Source of the DNA: Clostridia bacterium
Lineage (GTDB): Bacteria; Bacillota; Clostridia; Oscillospirales; Acutalibacteraceae
Length of the DNA: 64,000 bases
NCBI GenBank assembly: GCA_900771085.1
Contig: CAAGMR010000016.1
Location: forward strand, 51,562 to 115,561
Reading direction: 5' to 3'
Shown piece by piece: positions 1 to 9,069 of this stretch. The first letter of the stretch is position 1, and each line of letters starts with the position of its first letter. Position numbers and translations under genes: made by a program. The notes under the pieces were generated by a model, which had not been told where the DNA came from, did no database searches, and saw nothing but the letters and a program-made list of their open reading frames with translations.

Positions 1-549
1 GACAGCAGCCTTATGGATTACACTTTCAAGCCTCAGCTCAAGGTTTGCGGACCTAAGTACGGCAAGAACGTAGGTGCAATCCGTAACGCACTTTCAGAAA
101 TCACAAACGGTATTGCCGCAAAGGCTGAGCTCGACAGCAAGGGAACACTTACAGTAGCTCTCGCTGACGGCACATCAGTTGAGATGGCTCCTGAAGAACT
201 CCTTATTGAGGCAAAACAGCAGGAAGGCCTCTTCGCTCTTTCTGAAAACGGCGTAACAGTAGCAATCGACACCAACCTTACAGAAGAACTCATCACAGAA
301 GGTTTCGTTCGTGAAATCGTTTCAAAGGTTCAGACAATGCGTAAGGATGCAGGTTTCGAAGTAACAGACCACATTGCTCTTTCCGTTACAGGTAACGACA
401 AGATTGAAACTCTCGTTTCTGACAATAAGGAATCAGTAATGAAGGATGTACTTGCAGTAGAAGTTACAACAGGCGCAGTTGACGGCTACACTGCAGAGTG
501 GGACATCAACGGCGAAAAGGCTACATTTGGCGTTAAAGTCGTAAAGTAA
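1..549 (+). CDS. ileS: Isoleucyl-tRNA synthetase, C-terminal part (cut by window start)
   Basis: The frame is open from base 1 (D-S-S-L-M-D-Y...) to the TAA at 547-549, so only about 180 C-terminal residues are present. The segment begins with a KPQLKVCGPKYGK stretch. That matches the K-P-N-F-K-V-L-G-P-K-like start of the DUF5915 domain closing the eukaryote-like (type 2) bacterial isoleucyl-tRNA synthetases. A helical stretch (EELITEGFVREIVSKVQTMR) follows, as in that family. The enzyme charges tRNA-Ile with isoleucine in the cytoplasm. The catalytic HIGH/KMSKS core lies outside the window, so assignment rests on the C-terminal domain only. A strong hairpin terminator follows 13 bases after the stop. 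Confidence 0.85.
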   Translation, partial: DSSLMDYTFKPQLKVCGPKYGKNVGAIRNALSEITNGIAAKAELDSKGTLTVALADGTSVEMAPEELLIEAKQQEGLFALSENGVTVAIDTNLTEELITEGFVREIVSKVQTMRKDAGFEVTDHIALSVTGNDKIETLVSDNKESVMKDVLAVEVTTGAVDGYTAEWDINGEKATFGVKVVK

Positions 550-562
550 GATAAAATTAAAA

Positions 563-590
563 GCCACCCCTCGGGGTGGCTTTTTTTATT
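563..590. terminator. Bidirectional rho-independent terminator between ileS and prfA
   Basis: GCCACCCC at 563-570 pairs with GGGGTGGC at 573-580. A run of seven T follows at 581-587 on the plus strand, and an A-rich flank (TTTTAATTTTATC when read on the minus strand) lies on the other side. The T run overlaps the prfA stop codon. It serves the convergent ileS and prfA transcripts. Confidence 0.85.
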
Positions 591-1656
591 CTTCGGCGGC
601 GAGCTTTGCTGCTGTATCGGCGGTTGCCAGCGCATCGATAAGCTCATCGAGATTGCCGTTCATGATTGATTCTATCTTATAAAGTGTGAGGTTTATTCTG
701 TGGTCTGATACTCGTCCCTGAGGGAAGTTATAAGTACGGATACGTTCGGAGCGATCTCCTGTTCCGACCATTGCTTTTCGGGTTCCGGCAATTTCGGCAT
801 TGTGCTTTTCAAGTTCTGCCTCATAAAGTCTTGAGCGGAGAACCTGAAGGGCTTTGGCCTTGTTCTGGAACTGAGAGCGTTCATTCTGACACTCAACAAC
901 GGTATTTGTCGGAAGATGTGTAACACGGATTGCAGAAGATGTCTTGTTTACCTTCTGACCGCCGGCGCCGCTGGAGCGGAATACGTCGATTTTTACTTCG
1001 GACATGTCAAGCTCGAAGTCAACATCCTCAGCTTCCGGCAGTACGGCAACCGTACAGGTGGATGTCTGGATGCGTCCCTGTGATTCGGTTTCCGGTACAC
1101 GCTGAACGCGGTGAACACCGCTTTCGAACTTAAGACGGGAATATGCTCCGTCACCGGTGATTTCAACACTGACTTCCTTGTATCCGCCGAGTTCGGTTTC
1201 GTTCTCCGAAACCACCTCGGTTTTAAAACCGTGTGACTCCGCATACATGGTATACATTCGGAAAAGGGAACCGGCGAATAAAGCCGCTTCCTCGCCGCCG
1301 GCACCTGCTCTGATTTCAACGATAACGTTTTTGTCGTCGTTAGGGTCTCTTGGCAGGAGAAGGATTTTGAGTTCTTCGGCTGTACTCTCCATGGCCTCAC
1401 CCGCAGCGCTGAGTTCTTCCTGAAGCATCTCTTCAAAATCCGGGTCGAGACCGCCGGCATCGAGCAGCTCGCGAGCCTCGCGAGCGTCTGCATCTGCCTT
1501 TTTCCATTCACGGAACTTCTCAACGATAGGAGTTACATTTTTAAGCTCCTTCATGAGAGCGGTGTATTTGTCCATGTCGGAAACCACGGCAGGGTCTGCC
1601 AGCTCTTCGTTTATGGCATTGAATCTCTCTTCAACACCTTTAAGCTTATCAAACAT
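586..1656 (-). CDS. prfA: Peptide chain release factor 1
   Basis: This 356-residue protein has the usual RF1 length. It carries the GGQ peptidyl-hydrolysis motif in GAGGQKVNKTSS, and the codon-reading segment RVPETESQGRIQTST holds a P-x-T motif. P-x-T is typical of RF1 (UAA/UAG) rather than the S-P-F of RF2. The factor acts on the ribosome to release finished proteins. The ATG at 1656 is preceded by a GAAGAGG ribosome binding site. It lies three bases downstream of the DUF951 gene and is almost certainly co-transcribed with it. No oddities are seen. Confidence 0.96.
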   Translation of the reverse strand: MFDKLKGVEERFNAINEELADPAVVSDMDKYTALMKELKNVTPIVEKFREWKKADADAREARELLDAGGLDPDFEEMLQEELSAAGEAMESTAEELKILLLPRDPNDDKNVIVEIRAGAGGEEAALFAGSLFRMYTMYAESHGFKTEVVSENETELGGYKEVSVEITGDGAYSRLKFESGVHRVQRVPETESQGRIQTSTCTVAVLPEAEDVDFELDMSEVKIDVFRSSGAGGQKVNKTSSAIRVTHLPTNTVVECQNERSQFQNKAKALQVLRSRLYEAELEKHNAEIAGTRKAMVGTGDRSERIRTYNFPQGRVSDHRINLTLYKIESIMNGNLDELIDALATADTAAKLAAEE

Positions 1657-1659
1657 GAA

Positions 1660-1842
1660 TTAAACCTCTTCAATAACTGTTTTAATGGCCTTCTCGGCCT
1701 TCTTGCGAGGGAGCATTACTTCTCGTCCGCAGGAGGTGCATTTCAGCTTGATATCCATGCCGACTCTGGTGATTTCAAAAACGTCGCAGCCGCAAGGATG
1801 CGGTTTTTTCATCTTAACTTTCTGATTAAGGTTAAGTTCCAT
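1660..1842 (-). CDS. DUF951 family small zinc-ribbon-like protein
   Basis: I choose the ATG at 1842 (MELNLNQKVKMKKPHPCG, 60 residues) because AAAGGAG sits directly upstream with good spacing. An in-frame ATG at 1878 would put this site inside the gene. The protein has the DUF951 pattern: an H-P-C-G-C motif, then a C-T-S-C-G-R motif (four Cys, likely a small metal or nucleic-acid-binding fold) and a basic R-K-K-A-E-K tail. Family members are small conserved Firmicutes proteins of unknown role, often beside translation or chromosome genes. It precedes prfA by three bases. An extended minus 10 (TGCTATACT, minus strand, about 1872-1880) lies upstream. Confidence 0.85.
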   Translation of the reverse strand: MELNLNQKVKMKKPHPCGCDVFEITRVGMDIKLKCTSCGREVMLPRKKAEKAIKTVIEEV

Positions 1843-1895
1843 ATAAAGCTCCTTTCTCATTTGCATAAAGTATAGCATAACAGTGCAAGATTTAG

Positions 1896-1901
1896 TATAA
1901 T
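1896..1901 (+). promoter_or_regulatory. Possible minus 10 box for fhs
   Basis: A perfect TATAAT lies about 70 bases before the fhs start, but the hexamer 17 bases upstream (TAGCAT) is a poor minus 35. A small GCGC-GGTT-GCGC inverted repeat sits at 1940-1951, just before the start. The call is tentative. Confidence 0.35.
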
Positions 1902-1968
1902 CTTCTATAAGTATGTACCATACGGAATCAATTTATCTAGCGCGGTTGCGCAGAAAGTGAGCAAATTT

Positions 1969-3648
1969 ATGGGATACAAATCAGATATCGAAATTGCACA
2001 GGAAGCCACACCAAAACACATTGGCGAAATAGCTGCAAAGCTTGGCCTTTCTGAAGACAGCTTCGAATATTATGGAAAGTACAAGGCAAAGGTTGACTAC
2101 AACCTTCTCAAGACACCTAAAAAGGGCGACAAGGCAAAGCTTGTACTTGTAACAGCCATCAACCCTACACCGGCCGGTGAAGGCAAGACAACTACAACCG
2201 TAGGTCTTGCAGATGGACTTTCTCAGATTGGAAAAAATGTTTGTATAGCTCTTAGAGAACCTTCTCTTGGACCTGTATTTGGAGTAAAGGGCGGCGCTGC
2301 CGGCGGCGGCTACGCTCAGGTAATCCCAATGGAAGATATCAACCTTCATTTCACAGGTGACTTCCATGCCATCGGCGCAGCAAACAACCTTCTTGCTGCA
2401 ATGATCGACAACCACATTTATCAGGGCAACGAATGCAACATCGACCCTAAACGCATCACATGGAGACGCTGCGTTGACATGAACGACAGACAGCTCAGAA
2501 ACGTTGTCGACGGTCTTGGCAGACGCGTTGACGGTGTAACACGTGAAGACGGATTCGACATCACAGTTGCTTCTGAAATCATGGCAACACTCTGTCTTGC
2601 TTCTTCAATCAAAGACTTAAAGGAACGTCTTTCAAGAATCGTTGTAGGCTACAGCTACACAGGCGAGCCTGTAACAGCAGGCGAGATTGGCGCTGCAGGT
2701 GCAATGACAGCACTTCTTAAAGATGCCCTCAAGCCAAACCTTGTTCAGACTCTTGAAGGAACACCTGCATTTGTTCACGGTGGACCTTTTGCAAACATTG
2801 CACACGGCTGTAACTCTGTTATGGCAACACGTATGGCAATGCACCTCAGCGATTATACAATCACAGAGGCAGGCTTCGGCGCAGACCTTGGTGCTGAGAA
2901 GTTCCTCGACATCAAGTGCCGTCTTGCAGACCTCAAGCCTGATGCTGTAGTAATCGTTGCTACAATCCGTGCTCTCAAGTACAACGGCGGAGTTCCAAAG
3001 GCAGAGCTTGGAAGCGAAAACCTTGAAGCTCTTGAAAAGGGCCTTCCAAACCTTCTTAAGCACGTTGAAAACATCACACAGGTTTACGGCCTTCCTGCAG
3101 TTGTTGCAATCAACAAGTTTGTTGCCGACACAGATGCAGAAGTTAAGCTCGTAACAGACAAGTGTAATGAACTTGGCGTAAATGTATGTCTCTCAGAAGT
3201 ATGGGAACACGGCGGAAAAGGCGGCGTAGAGCTTGCCAAGGAAGTTGTTGAACTCTGCGAAAACGCAGAAAACAACTTCACATTCTCATACGATGCAAAT
3301 GACAGCATCAAAGATAAGATTAATGCCATCGCAACAAAGATTTATGGCGCAGACGGTGTTAACTATACAACCCAGGCAGAAAAGGAAATTGCAGAGCTTA
3401 CAAAGAACGGCTTTGACAAGATGCCAATCTGCATGGCTAAAACTCAGTATTCACTTTCCGACGACCAGACCAAACTTGGCCGTCCAACAGGCTTTACTAT
3501 TACAGTTCGTAACCTCACCGTAAGTGCAGGTGCAGGCTTCGTTGTTGCCCTTACAGGTGACATCCTCAAGATGCCTGGTCTTCCAAAGGCTCCTGCAGCT
3601 CTTCGCATTGACTGCGATGACGACGGACGTATTACCGGTCTGTTCTAA
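1969..3648 (+). CDS. fhs: Formate--tetrahydrofolate ligase
   Basis: The enzyme activates formate with ATP onto tetrahydrofolate, giving 10-formyl-THF for purine synthesis and one-carbon (Wood-Ljungdahl methyl-branch) metabolism. The protein of about 559 residues opens with [13 protein letters not shown], the conserved family start. It has the nucleotide loop [18 protein letters not shown], followed by the [20 protein letters not shown] segment. A GTG at 1957 would add four residues. I prefer the ATG at 1969 because it matches the family start, although the ribosome site (AGTGAG) is weak either way. The DUF368 gene follows 18 bases later with no terminator between. Codon use resembles that of highly expressed genes nearby. 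Confidence 0.95.
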   Translation: MGYKSDIEIAQEATPKHIGEIAAKLGLSEDSFEYYGKYKAKVDYNLLKTPKKGDKAKLVLVTAINPTPAGEGKTTTTVGLADGLSQIGKNVCIALREPSLGPVFGVKGGAAGGGYAQVIPMEDINLHFTGDFHAIGAANNLLAAMIDNHIYQGNECNIDPKRITWRRCVDMNDRQLRNVVDGLGRRVDGVTREDGFDITVASEIMATLCLASSIKDLKERLSRIVVGYSYTGEPVTAGEIGAAGAMTALLKDALKPNLVQTLEGTPAFVHGGPFANIAHGCNSVMATRMAMHLSDYTITEAGFGADLGAEKFLDIKCRLADLKPDAVVIVATIRALKYNGGVPKAELGSENLEALEKGLPNLLKHVENITQVYGLPAVVAINKFVADTDAEVKLVTDKCNELGVNVCLSEVWEHGGKGGVELAKEVVELCENAENNFTFSYDANDSIKDKINAIATKIYGADGVNYTTQAEKEIAELTKNGFDKMPICMAKTQYSLSDDQTKLGRPTGFTITVRNLTVSAGAGFVVALTGDILKMPGLPKAPAALRIDCDDDGRITGLF

Positions 3649-3666
3649 AGAAAAGAGGTAATCACA

Positions 3667-4563
3667 ATGGGAAATGAAATAAAACAGAAGAGTGGGTTAG
3701 GAACCTTCCTGATTGATACTCTCAAAGGCTTTATCATTGGCGCAGCCAATGTAATTCCGGGCGCATCAGGCGGAACACTTGCTCTGGTAATAGGCATCTA
3801 TGAAAAGCTGATCGGTGCACTTTCAAACATCGCATCTGACTTAAAGAACAGCCTTAAGACCCTCGCACCGATTCTTCTCGGTGTGGCAATTGCATTCCTG
3901 ACACTCAGCCACGTTATTACTTTCTGCCTCGAAAAATTCCTGTTTGCCACAATCATGCTTTTCTTCGGCGCAGTTCTTGGCGGCATGCCAATGCTCGCCG
4001 GCAAAGTAAAAGGCAAAAAGGTTAAGCCGGCATATATTGCTGTTGCCGTAGTTACATTTGCAGTAGTAATCGGACTCGTTTTCCTTGGCACAGGCGCAGA
4101 TGTTGATATCTCAACCTTCAGCATCGGCAAGATCCTTCTCCTCTTTGTTGCAGGCGCTGTTGCCGCCGCAACAATGGTAATTCCGGGTGTTTCCGGTTCA
4201 GCTTTCCTCATGACAATCGGCCTTTATGAGCCGGTCATGAATCAGGTTAAGGCTCTCACTTCTTCAGACGGTGACAAGGGCCACGCAATCGTTGTTGTTC
4301 TCATAGTTGCTGTTGGTATCATTGCAGGTATAGTTGGTATTGCTAAGCTTATCGATATGCTTCTCAAGAATTATGAGACCGGCACATACTGGGCAATAAT
4401 CGGTTTTGTCCTTTCAAGTGCAATCGTTATTCTTCTCCAGAACTTCTTCCTTGGAGCAGGTGTTGCAGCAAACCTTTCAGGCACATCTGTTATCGAGTAC
4501 ATTGCAGGTGCAGTTCTTGCAGTTCTCGGCTTCCTCGGAGCATACAAACTTGGAGACAAATAA
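3667..4563 (+). CDS. popT: DUF368 membrane protein, polyprenyl-phosphate translocase (PopT-like)
   Basis: This 298-residue multi-spanning membrane protein carries the DUF368 signature GAANVIPGASGGTLALV near residue 25. A related repeat, TMVIPGVSGSAFLMTIG, lies in the second half, consistent with an internal two-fold repeat. About eight hydrophobic segments are seen. From published work on the family, DUF368 proteins recycle undecaprenyl phosphate across the membrane for cell-wall synthesis. That function is transferred here by family only. AGAGGT lies seven bases before the ATG. It appears co-transcribed with fhs and is followed by a strong terminator. Confidence 0.85.
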   Translation: MGNEIKQKSGLGTFLIDTLKGFIIGAANVIPGASGGTLALVIGIYEKLIGALSNIASDLKNSLKTLAPILLGVAIAFLTLSHVITFCLEKFLFATIMLFFGAVLGGMPMLAGKVKGKKVKPAYIAVAVVTFAVVIGLVFLGTGADVDISTFSIGKILLLFVAGAVAAATMVIPGVSGSAFLMTIGLYEPVMNQVKALTSSDGDKGHAIVVVLIVAVGIIAGIVGIAKLIDMLLKNYETGTYWAIIGFVLSSAIVILLQNFFLGAGVAANLSGTSVIEYIAGAVLAVLGFLGAYKLGDK

Positions 4564-4578
4564 AAATCAATCAGAAAA

Positions 4579-4603
4579 GCCACCCGAAAGGGTGGCTTTT
4601 TTT
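4579..4603 (+). terminator. Rho-independent terminator after the DUF368 gene
   Basis: GCCACCC (4579-4585), loop GAAA and GGGTGGC (4590-4596) are followed by seven T. The same GCCACCC stem recurs at other terminators in this window. Confidence 0.88.
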
Positions 4604-4689
4604 AACCCCCTACGGGGCTTATACGCCTTCGATAATTGTTGTAAATTGGATAATGGTTTGTTCATTATATAAAAAGAAGGGAGATTTTT

Positions 4690-6288
4690 ATGAAAAGAAC
4701 CAAAAGAATAATTGCTGTTCTTGTTGCTCTTGTTATGGCACTCACTTTATTCGGATGCTCAAAGAATAGTGCTCAGACAAGAGATGACAGAAAAGCAGGG
4801 AATCAGCTTATCGCTGCTATCGGAGAAGAACCGGAAGGTGGATTTGACTCCGTAACAGGCGGTCACGGTTCAATTACAAAGCTTATTTTCTCAACACTCT
4901 TCAAGAGAGACAAGGCTCTCGGTTGGGAAGGCGATCTTGCTACAGGATACACTGTATCTGACGACAGACTTACATGGACAGTTACACTCAGAGATGATGC
5001 CAAGTTCACAGATGGCACACCTGTAACTGCAAAAGATGTAGCTTTCACTTATAATCAGGCAAAAGAGTCAGGCACAGACATCGACCTCACTATCATTGAC
5101 AGCGTAGAAGCTGTAAATGATACAACAGTCGCTTTCCACCTGACAAGAGTTTATTCACCATTTATTGAAAGAATGGCTTATCTCGGAATTGTTCCTGAAC
5201 ATGCTTACGACAAGAACTTTAAGGACGAGCCTATTGGTTCTGGTCCATTTAAACTTGTTCAGTGGGATAAGGGACAGCAGGTTATCTTTGAAAGAAATGA
5301 TGACTACTATGGTGAAAAGGCAAAGCTTGAACAGATTACAATCGCTTTCCTTGACACAGACGCTGCTGTTGCAGCTGTTGAAAAGGGTGAAGTTGATATT
5401 GCACAGATCAACGGTACTCTTGCAAGCAAGAAGGTTGAAGGCGCATCAATTATCGACATTCCAAGTATCGAATGCTATGGCGTATGCTTCCCAATGATTC
5501 CTAACACCGGCGAACTTGCAGGTGACGGCGCACCAATGGGTAACAACGTAACATCTGACCTTGCAATCAGACAGGCTATGAACGTAGCAATTGACAGACA
5601 GAAGATCGTTGACAGTGTTCTTGGCGGTTACGGCACAGTTTCAACAACAGGTCTTGAAAAGATGCCATGGCTCAACCAGGACACAGTAATGGCTCCAACA
5701 GATTATGCCAATACTGAAGCAGCAAAGCAGATCCTTGCAAATGCAGGCTGGTTTGATACCGACGGAGACGGAATTGTAGAGAAAAACGGCGAAAAAGCAG
5801 AATTCAAGCTTCTTTATACTGCCGGCAACTACAGACAGGAAATGGCTCTCGAATTCGTAAATGTTGCTTCTGAAATCGGAATCAAAGTTGACCTTGAACT
5901 TAAGACATGGGATACAATTCTTGATGAAATCCATACATGTGCTGTAATGTACGGCTTCGGTTCAGGTGACCCATCAGAACTTTATAACCTTTACTATGGT
6001 GGAATTGCCGGTGGAGAGGTTGCATGGGACAACTCAGGCGTTTATTCAAACCCTGAAGGCGACGCATGCATAGATGCTGCTCTCGCAGCAACAGACGAAA
6101 ATGAAGCTATTGCATACTGGAAGCAGCTTCAGACTTACGCTTCTGCAAAGGGCGATGCTCCTTATTGCTGGCTTGCAAATGCAAACCATGTTTATCTTGC
6201 TGCTGACGGCTTCAGCTTCGGCACACCGGTTGTTCAGCCACACGGCGGAAGAATTTTTGATAACATTGTTGAATGGAGCTGGACCTAA
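4690..6288 (+). CDS. ABC transporter substrate-binding lipoprotein (family 5, peptide/nickel type)
   Basis: This 532-residue lipoprotein has signal peptide MKRTKRIIAVLVALVMALTL and lipobox L-F-G-C, so Cys23 would be lipidated and the mature protein tethered outside the membrane. The body has family 5 features: LTWTVTLRDDAKFTDGTPVT early, FKLVQWDKGQ and FERNDDYYG in the middle, and AIRQAMNVAIDRQKIV later. It binds a peptide or related solute and delivers it to the permeases that follow. GGGAG lies before the ATG. It is the first gene of a five-gene importer operon, with a three-base gap to the first permease. The substrate cannot be read from sequence. Confidence 0.92.
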   Translation: MKRTKRIIAVLVALVMALTLFGCSKNSAQTRDDRKAGNQLIAAIGEEPEGGFDSVTGGHGSITKLIFSTLFKRDKALGWEGDLATGYTVSDDRLTWTVTLRDDAKFTDGTPVTAKDVAFTYNQAKESGTDIDLTIIDSVEAVNDTTVAFHLTRVYSPFIERMAYLGIVPEHAYDKNFKDEPIGSGPFKLVQWDKGQQVIFERNDDYYGEKAKLEQITIAFLDTDAAVAAVEKGEVDIAQINGTLASKKVEGASIIDIPSIECYGVCFPMIPNTGELAGDGAPMGNNVTSDLAIRQAMNVAIDRQKIVDSVLGGYGTVSTTGLEKMPWLNQDTVMAPTDYANTEAAKQILANAGWFDTDGDGIVEKNGEKAEFKLLYTAGNYRQEMALEFVNVASEIGIKVDLELKTWDTILDEIHTCAVMYGFGSGDPSELYNLYYGGIAGGEVAWDNSGVYSNPEGDACIDAALAATDENEAIAYWKQLQTYASAKGDAPYCWLANANHVYLAADGFSFGTPVVQPHGGRIFDNIVEWSWT

Positions 6289-6291
6289 GAA

Positions 6292-7287
6292 ATGAACATA
6301 AATGGTAACACTGCCAGATATGCGGGTAAAAAATTTATCCGTTTAGCAGTTTTATTTGTTGCCGTTATGATTTTGACTTTTCTTTTAATGGAAGCTTCTC
6401 CAATTGATCCGGTTACAGCATATGTCGGTGCCGACACAAAAGTTGGCGCTGAACAGCGCGCATTAATTGCAGAAAAGTGGGGGCTCAATGAGCCCCCACT
6501 TCAGCGATTTATGTCGTGGTTTAAAAATATGCTCCATGGCGATTGGGGACAGTCAATTGTCTTCAGACGTCCGGTTATGGAAGTCATAGGACAGAAGTTT
6601 AAATCTTCTCTGGCTCTTATGCTCGCTGCCTGGGTATTATCCGGTGTATTTGGTTTTACACTTGGTATTCTCTCAGGCACAAATGAAGGTAAGCTTATTG
6701 ACAGACTCATAAAAGGATATTGTCATATCTTAATAGCAACCCCAACCTTCTGGCTTGGAATTGTTTTTGTAATAGTTTTCTGTGTCAGACTGGGATGGTT
6801 CCCGGTTGGCTTAAGTGTTCCTATCGGAACTCTGGCTTCGCAGGTCAGTCTCGCAGATAAAATATCGCATATGATCCTTCCGGCCATTACACTTGCATTT
6901 ATTAATGTTGCAAGCCTTTGTCTTCACACAAGAGAGAAGACAATAGAAATACTTAATTCAGACTATGTTTTATTTGCCATAGCCCGTGGCGAATCAAAGT
7001 CCGAAATCATTAGGAAACACCTTATAAGAAACGTGTCTTTACCATCAATTACAGTTCAGTTCCTGTCTTTCAGTGAACTGTTTGGCGGAGCAGTTTTCGT
7101 TGAACAGGTTTTCTCATATCCCGGACTCGGCAACGCCGCAGTGCTTGCCGGACTTAGAGGCGACATGCCTCTGCTTATGGGAATAACCCTTATAAGTGTA
7201 CTCTTTGTATTTACGGGTAACCTGATTGCAGACCTCCTTTACTTTGCAATTGACCCTAGAATAAGGGAAGGGGGATCTCTGGAATGA
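6292..7287 (+). CDS. ABC transporter permease, DppB/OppB/NikB type
   Basis: This 331-residue inner-membrane permease has the expected length. It has an N-terminal membrane segment (FIRLAVLFVAVMILTFLLM) and an external loop containing WGLNEPPLQRF. The conserved MHLxGDWGxS-like motif reads MLHGDWGQSIVF. A C-terminal binding-protein-dependent transport domain follows, with the EAA-like loop ARGESKSEIIRKHLIRN that contacts the ATPase. It pairs with the next permease, whose start overlaps its stop by four bases (ATGA). Function follows from family and operon position. Confidence 0.92.
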   Translation: MNINGNTARYAGKKFIRLAVLFVAVMILTFLLMEASPIDPVTAYVGADTKVGAEQRALIAEKWGLNEPPLQRFMSWFKNMLHGDWGQSIVFRRPVMEVIGQKFKSSLALMLAAWVLSGVFGFTLGILSGTNEGKLIDRLIKGYCHILIATPTFWLGIVFVIVFCVRLGWFPVGLSVPIGTLASQVSLADKISHMILPAITLAFINVASLCLHTREKTIEILNSDYVLFAIARGESKSEIIRKHLIRNVSLPSITVQFLSFSELFGGAVFVEQVFSYPGLGNAAVLAGLRGDMPLLMGITLISVLFVFTGNLIADLLYFAIDPRIREGGSLE

Positions 7288-8114
7288 ACTTAAAACTTGG
7301 CACAAGAGAAAAAGCGATTATTACCGCTTCTTTTTTCACATTGGTCGTTGTAGCCATTGTAGTGGCAGGAACTCTTATTCCTGACAGTGCGTTACTGGTT
7401 GACCTTTCTAATGCCAATCTTGCCCCATCTCTTGAGCACCCGTTTGGAACGGACTGGGTAGGCAGAGACATGCTGCTTCGTACACTCAAAGGATTACGTC
7501 TCAGCATATGGACAGGTATGATCTGTTCCCTTACCAGCAGTGCCATTGCAGTGGTTTTAGGCATTCTCGGTCCTATTCTTGGCGGCTGGTTTGATGAAGC
7601 CGTTTCATGGCTTGTTGACCTTGTAATGTCTATACCTCACACAATTCTTGTAATTCTGATATCCATTGCCTGCGGCGGTGGCTTCAAGGGCGTGGTAATC
7701 GGTGTGGCTGCAACTCACTGGACTTCCCTTACACGTGTCATTCGTGCTGAAGTTTTGCAGACCATGGAATCCGAATACGTTAAGAGTGCAAAAAGATTTG
7801 GAAAAAGCAGATTGTATATCTGTGCTCAGCATTTATTCCCGCATATTATTCCTCAGTTGGTAGTAGGTACTATTCTTGTATTCCCGCACGCAATTATCCA
7901 TGAGGCATCCATAACCTTCCTGGGCTTTGGACTTCCACCTCATGAGCCGGCAATAGGTGTAATACTTTCAGAATCAATGAAATATCTCACAGCAGGACGC
8001 TGGTGGCTTGGTCTCTTCTCAGGAGCCACTCTCGTTCTGGTTTCTCTGGCTGTTTCGGCTGTTGGCAATAATCTTAAACGTATTATTGATCCTTCTGCCG
8101 CTTATAAGATGTAA
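7284..8114 (+). CDS. ABC transporter permease, DppC/OppC/NikC type
   Basis: This 276-residue permease, second of the pair, overlaps the preceding gene by four bases, so translation is probably coupled. It shows the family pattern HPFGTDWVGRDMLLRTLKG near residue 50, an H-P-x-G-T-D-x-x-G-R-D motif typical of DppC/OppC proteins. The cytoplasmic coupling loop SEYVKSAKRFGKSRLYI follows, and IIHEASITFLGFGLPPHEPAIG lies near the end. Five to six membrane segments are visible. Thirteen bases separate it from the first ATPase gene. Confidence 0.92.
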   Translation: MNLKLGTREKAIITASFFTLVVVAIVVAGTLIPDSALLVDLSNANLAPSLEHPFGTDWVGRDMLLRTLKGLRLSIWTGMICSLTSSAIAVVLGILGPILGGWFDEAVSWLVDLVMSIPHTILVILISIACGGGFKGVVIGVAATHWTSLTRVIRAEVLQTMESEYVKSAKRFGKSRLYICAQHLFPHIIPQLVVGTILVFPHAIIHEASITFLGFGLPPHEPAIGVILSESMKYLTAGRWWLGLFSGATLVLVSLAVSAVGNNLKRIIDPSAAYKM

Positions 8115-8127
8115 GGGAGGTAGAAAG

Positions 8128-9069
8128 ATGGAAAACACTCCTTTATTCAGCGTTAAAAACTTTGGCGTTTCTTTTTCTCAGTATAAGCGCGGAACCGAAA
8201 AGACAGAACTCAAAGTAATTACAAATCTGGACATCGACCTGTATGAAGGCAAGATCCTTGCTGTCGTAGGATCTTCGGGATCCGGCAAGAGCCTGCTGGC
8301 TCATGCCATTATGGGAATTCTTCCATATAACGCCAATGTTACAGGCGAGATGACATTTATGGGAAAGAAACTCGAATCCGCAGATATCGAGAATCTGAGA
8401 GGTACGACAATCTCTCTTATTCCTCAGTCAGTAAACTTCCTGGACCCTCTTTTAAAGGTGGGCGCACAGGTTGCCACTTCTATTAGAACCGGTGATGACG
8501 AGGAAAAGAAGAAAGCCGTAGAAGAGGTATTTGAAAGATACGGACTCGCCAAAGAAGTCTATAACTATTATCCTCATCAGCTTTCAGGCGGTATGGCACG
8601 TCGAGTTCTTCTTGCCACGGCTACTTTGGCAAAAAGTAAAATTGTGATTGCCGACGAGCCGACACCCGGTCTTGATGAAGCTTCTTTAAATGAAGTACTT
8701 ATTGACTTTAAGAGACTTACCCAGTCAGGCTGCGCCGTGCTGATGATCACACATGATATCAATGCGGCCAAAAGAATAGCTGACGATATTGCTTTCTTCT
8801 ATGCAGGAAGCACACTTGAAACAGCTCCGGCAGATGAGGTTACAGGCGACGGCAGCAAACTGCGTCACCCTTATTCAAAAGCACTGGTCAGGGCTATGCC
8901 GGACAACGAGTTTGTACCTCTGGACGGTTTCCAGCCAATGCCGGGCGAACTGTCGGAAGGTTGTGTCTTTGCCGAGCGATGCCCGCAATGCTGCGATGAG
9001 TGCATGAAAAAGGCGCCTGAGCTTCAGGAACTTAGAGGCGGAAAGGTAAGGTGTTTCTATGCTACTTAA
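8128..9069 (+). CDS. ABC transporter ATP-binding protein, DppD/OppD/NikD type
   Basis: I start at the ATG 8128 (MENTPLFSVKNFGVSF, 313 residues) because AAGGGAGG lies seven bases upstream. An upstream in-frame start would overlap the permease by over 100 bases. The protein has Walker A GSSGSGKS, signature LSGGMARR and Walker B IVIADEPTPGLDE. A C-terminal extension with GCVFAERCPQCCDECMKK resembles the Cys-rich oligopeptide/dipeptide transporter C-terminal region. It powers import together with the short partner ATPase, whose gene overlaps its 3' end by 11 bases. Confidence 0.93.
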   Translation: MENTPLFSVKNFGVSFSQYKRGTEKTELKVITNLDIDLYEGKILAVVGSSGSGKSLLAHAIMGILPYNANVTGEMTFMGKKLESADIENLRGTTISLIPQSVNFLDPLLKVGAQVATSIRTGDDEEKKKAVEEVFERYGLAKEVYNYYPHQLSGGMARRVLLATATLAKSKIVIADEPTPGLDEASLNEVLIDFKRLTQSGCAVLMITHDINAAKRIADDIAFFYAGSTLETAPADEVTGDGSKLRHPYSKALVRAMPDNEFVPLDGFQPMPGELSEGCVFAERCPQCCDECMKKAPELQELRGGKVRCFYAT

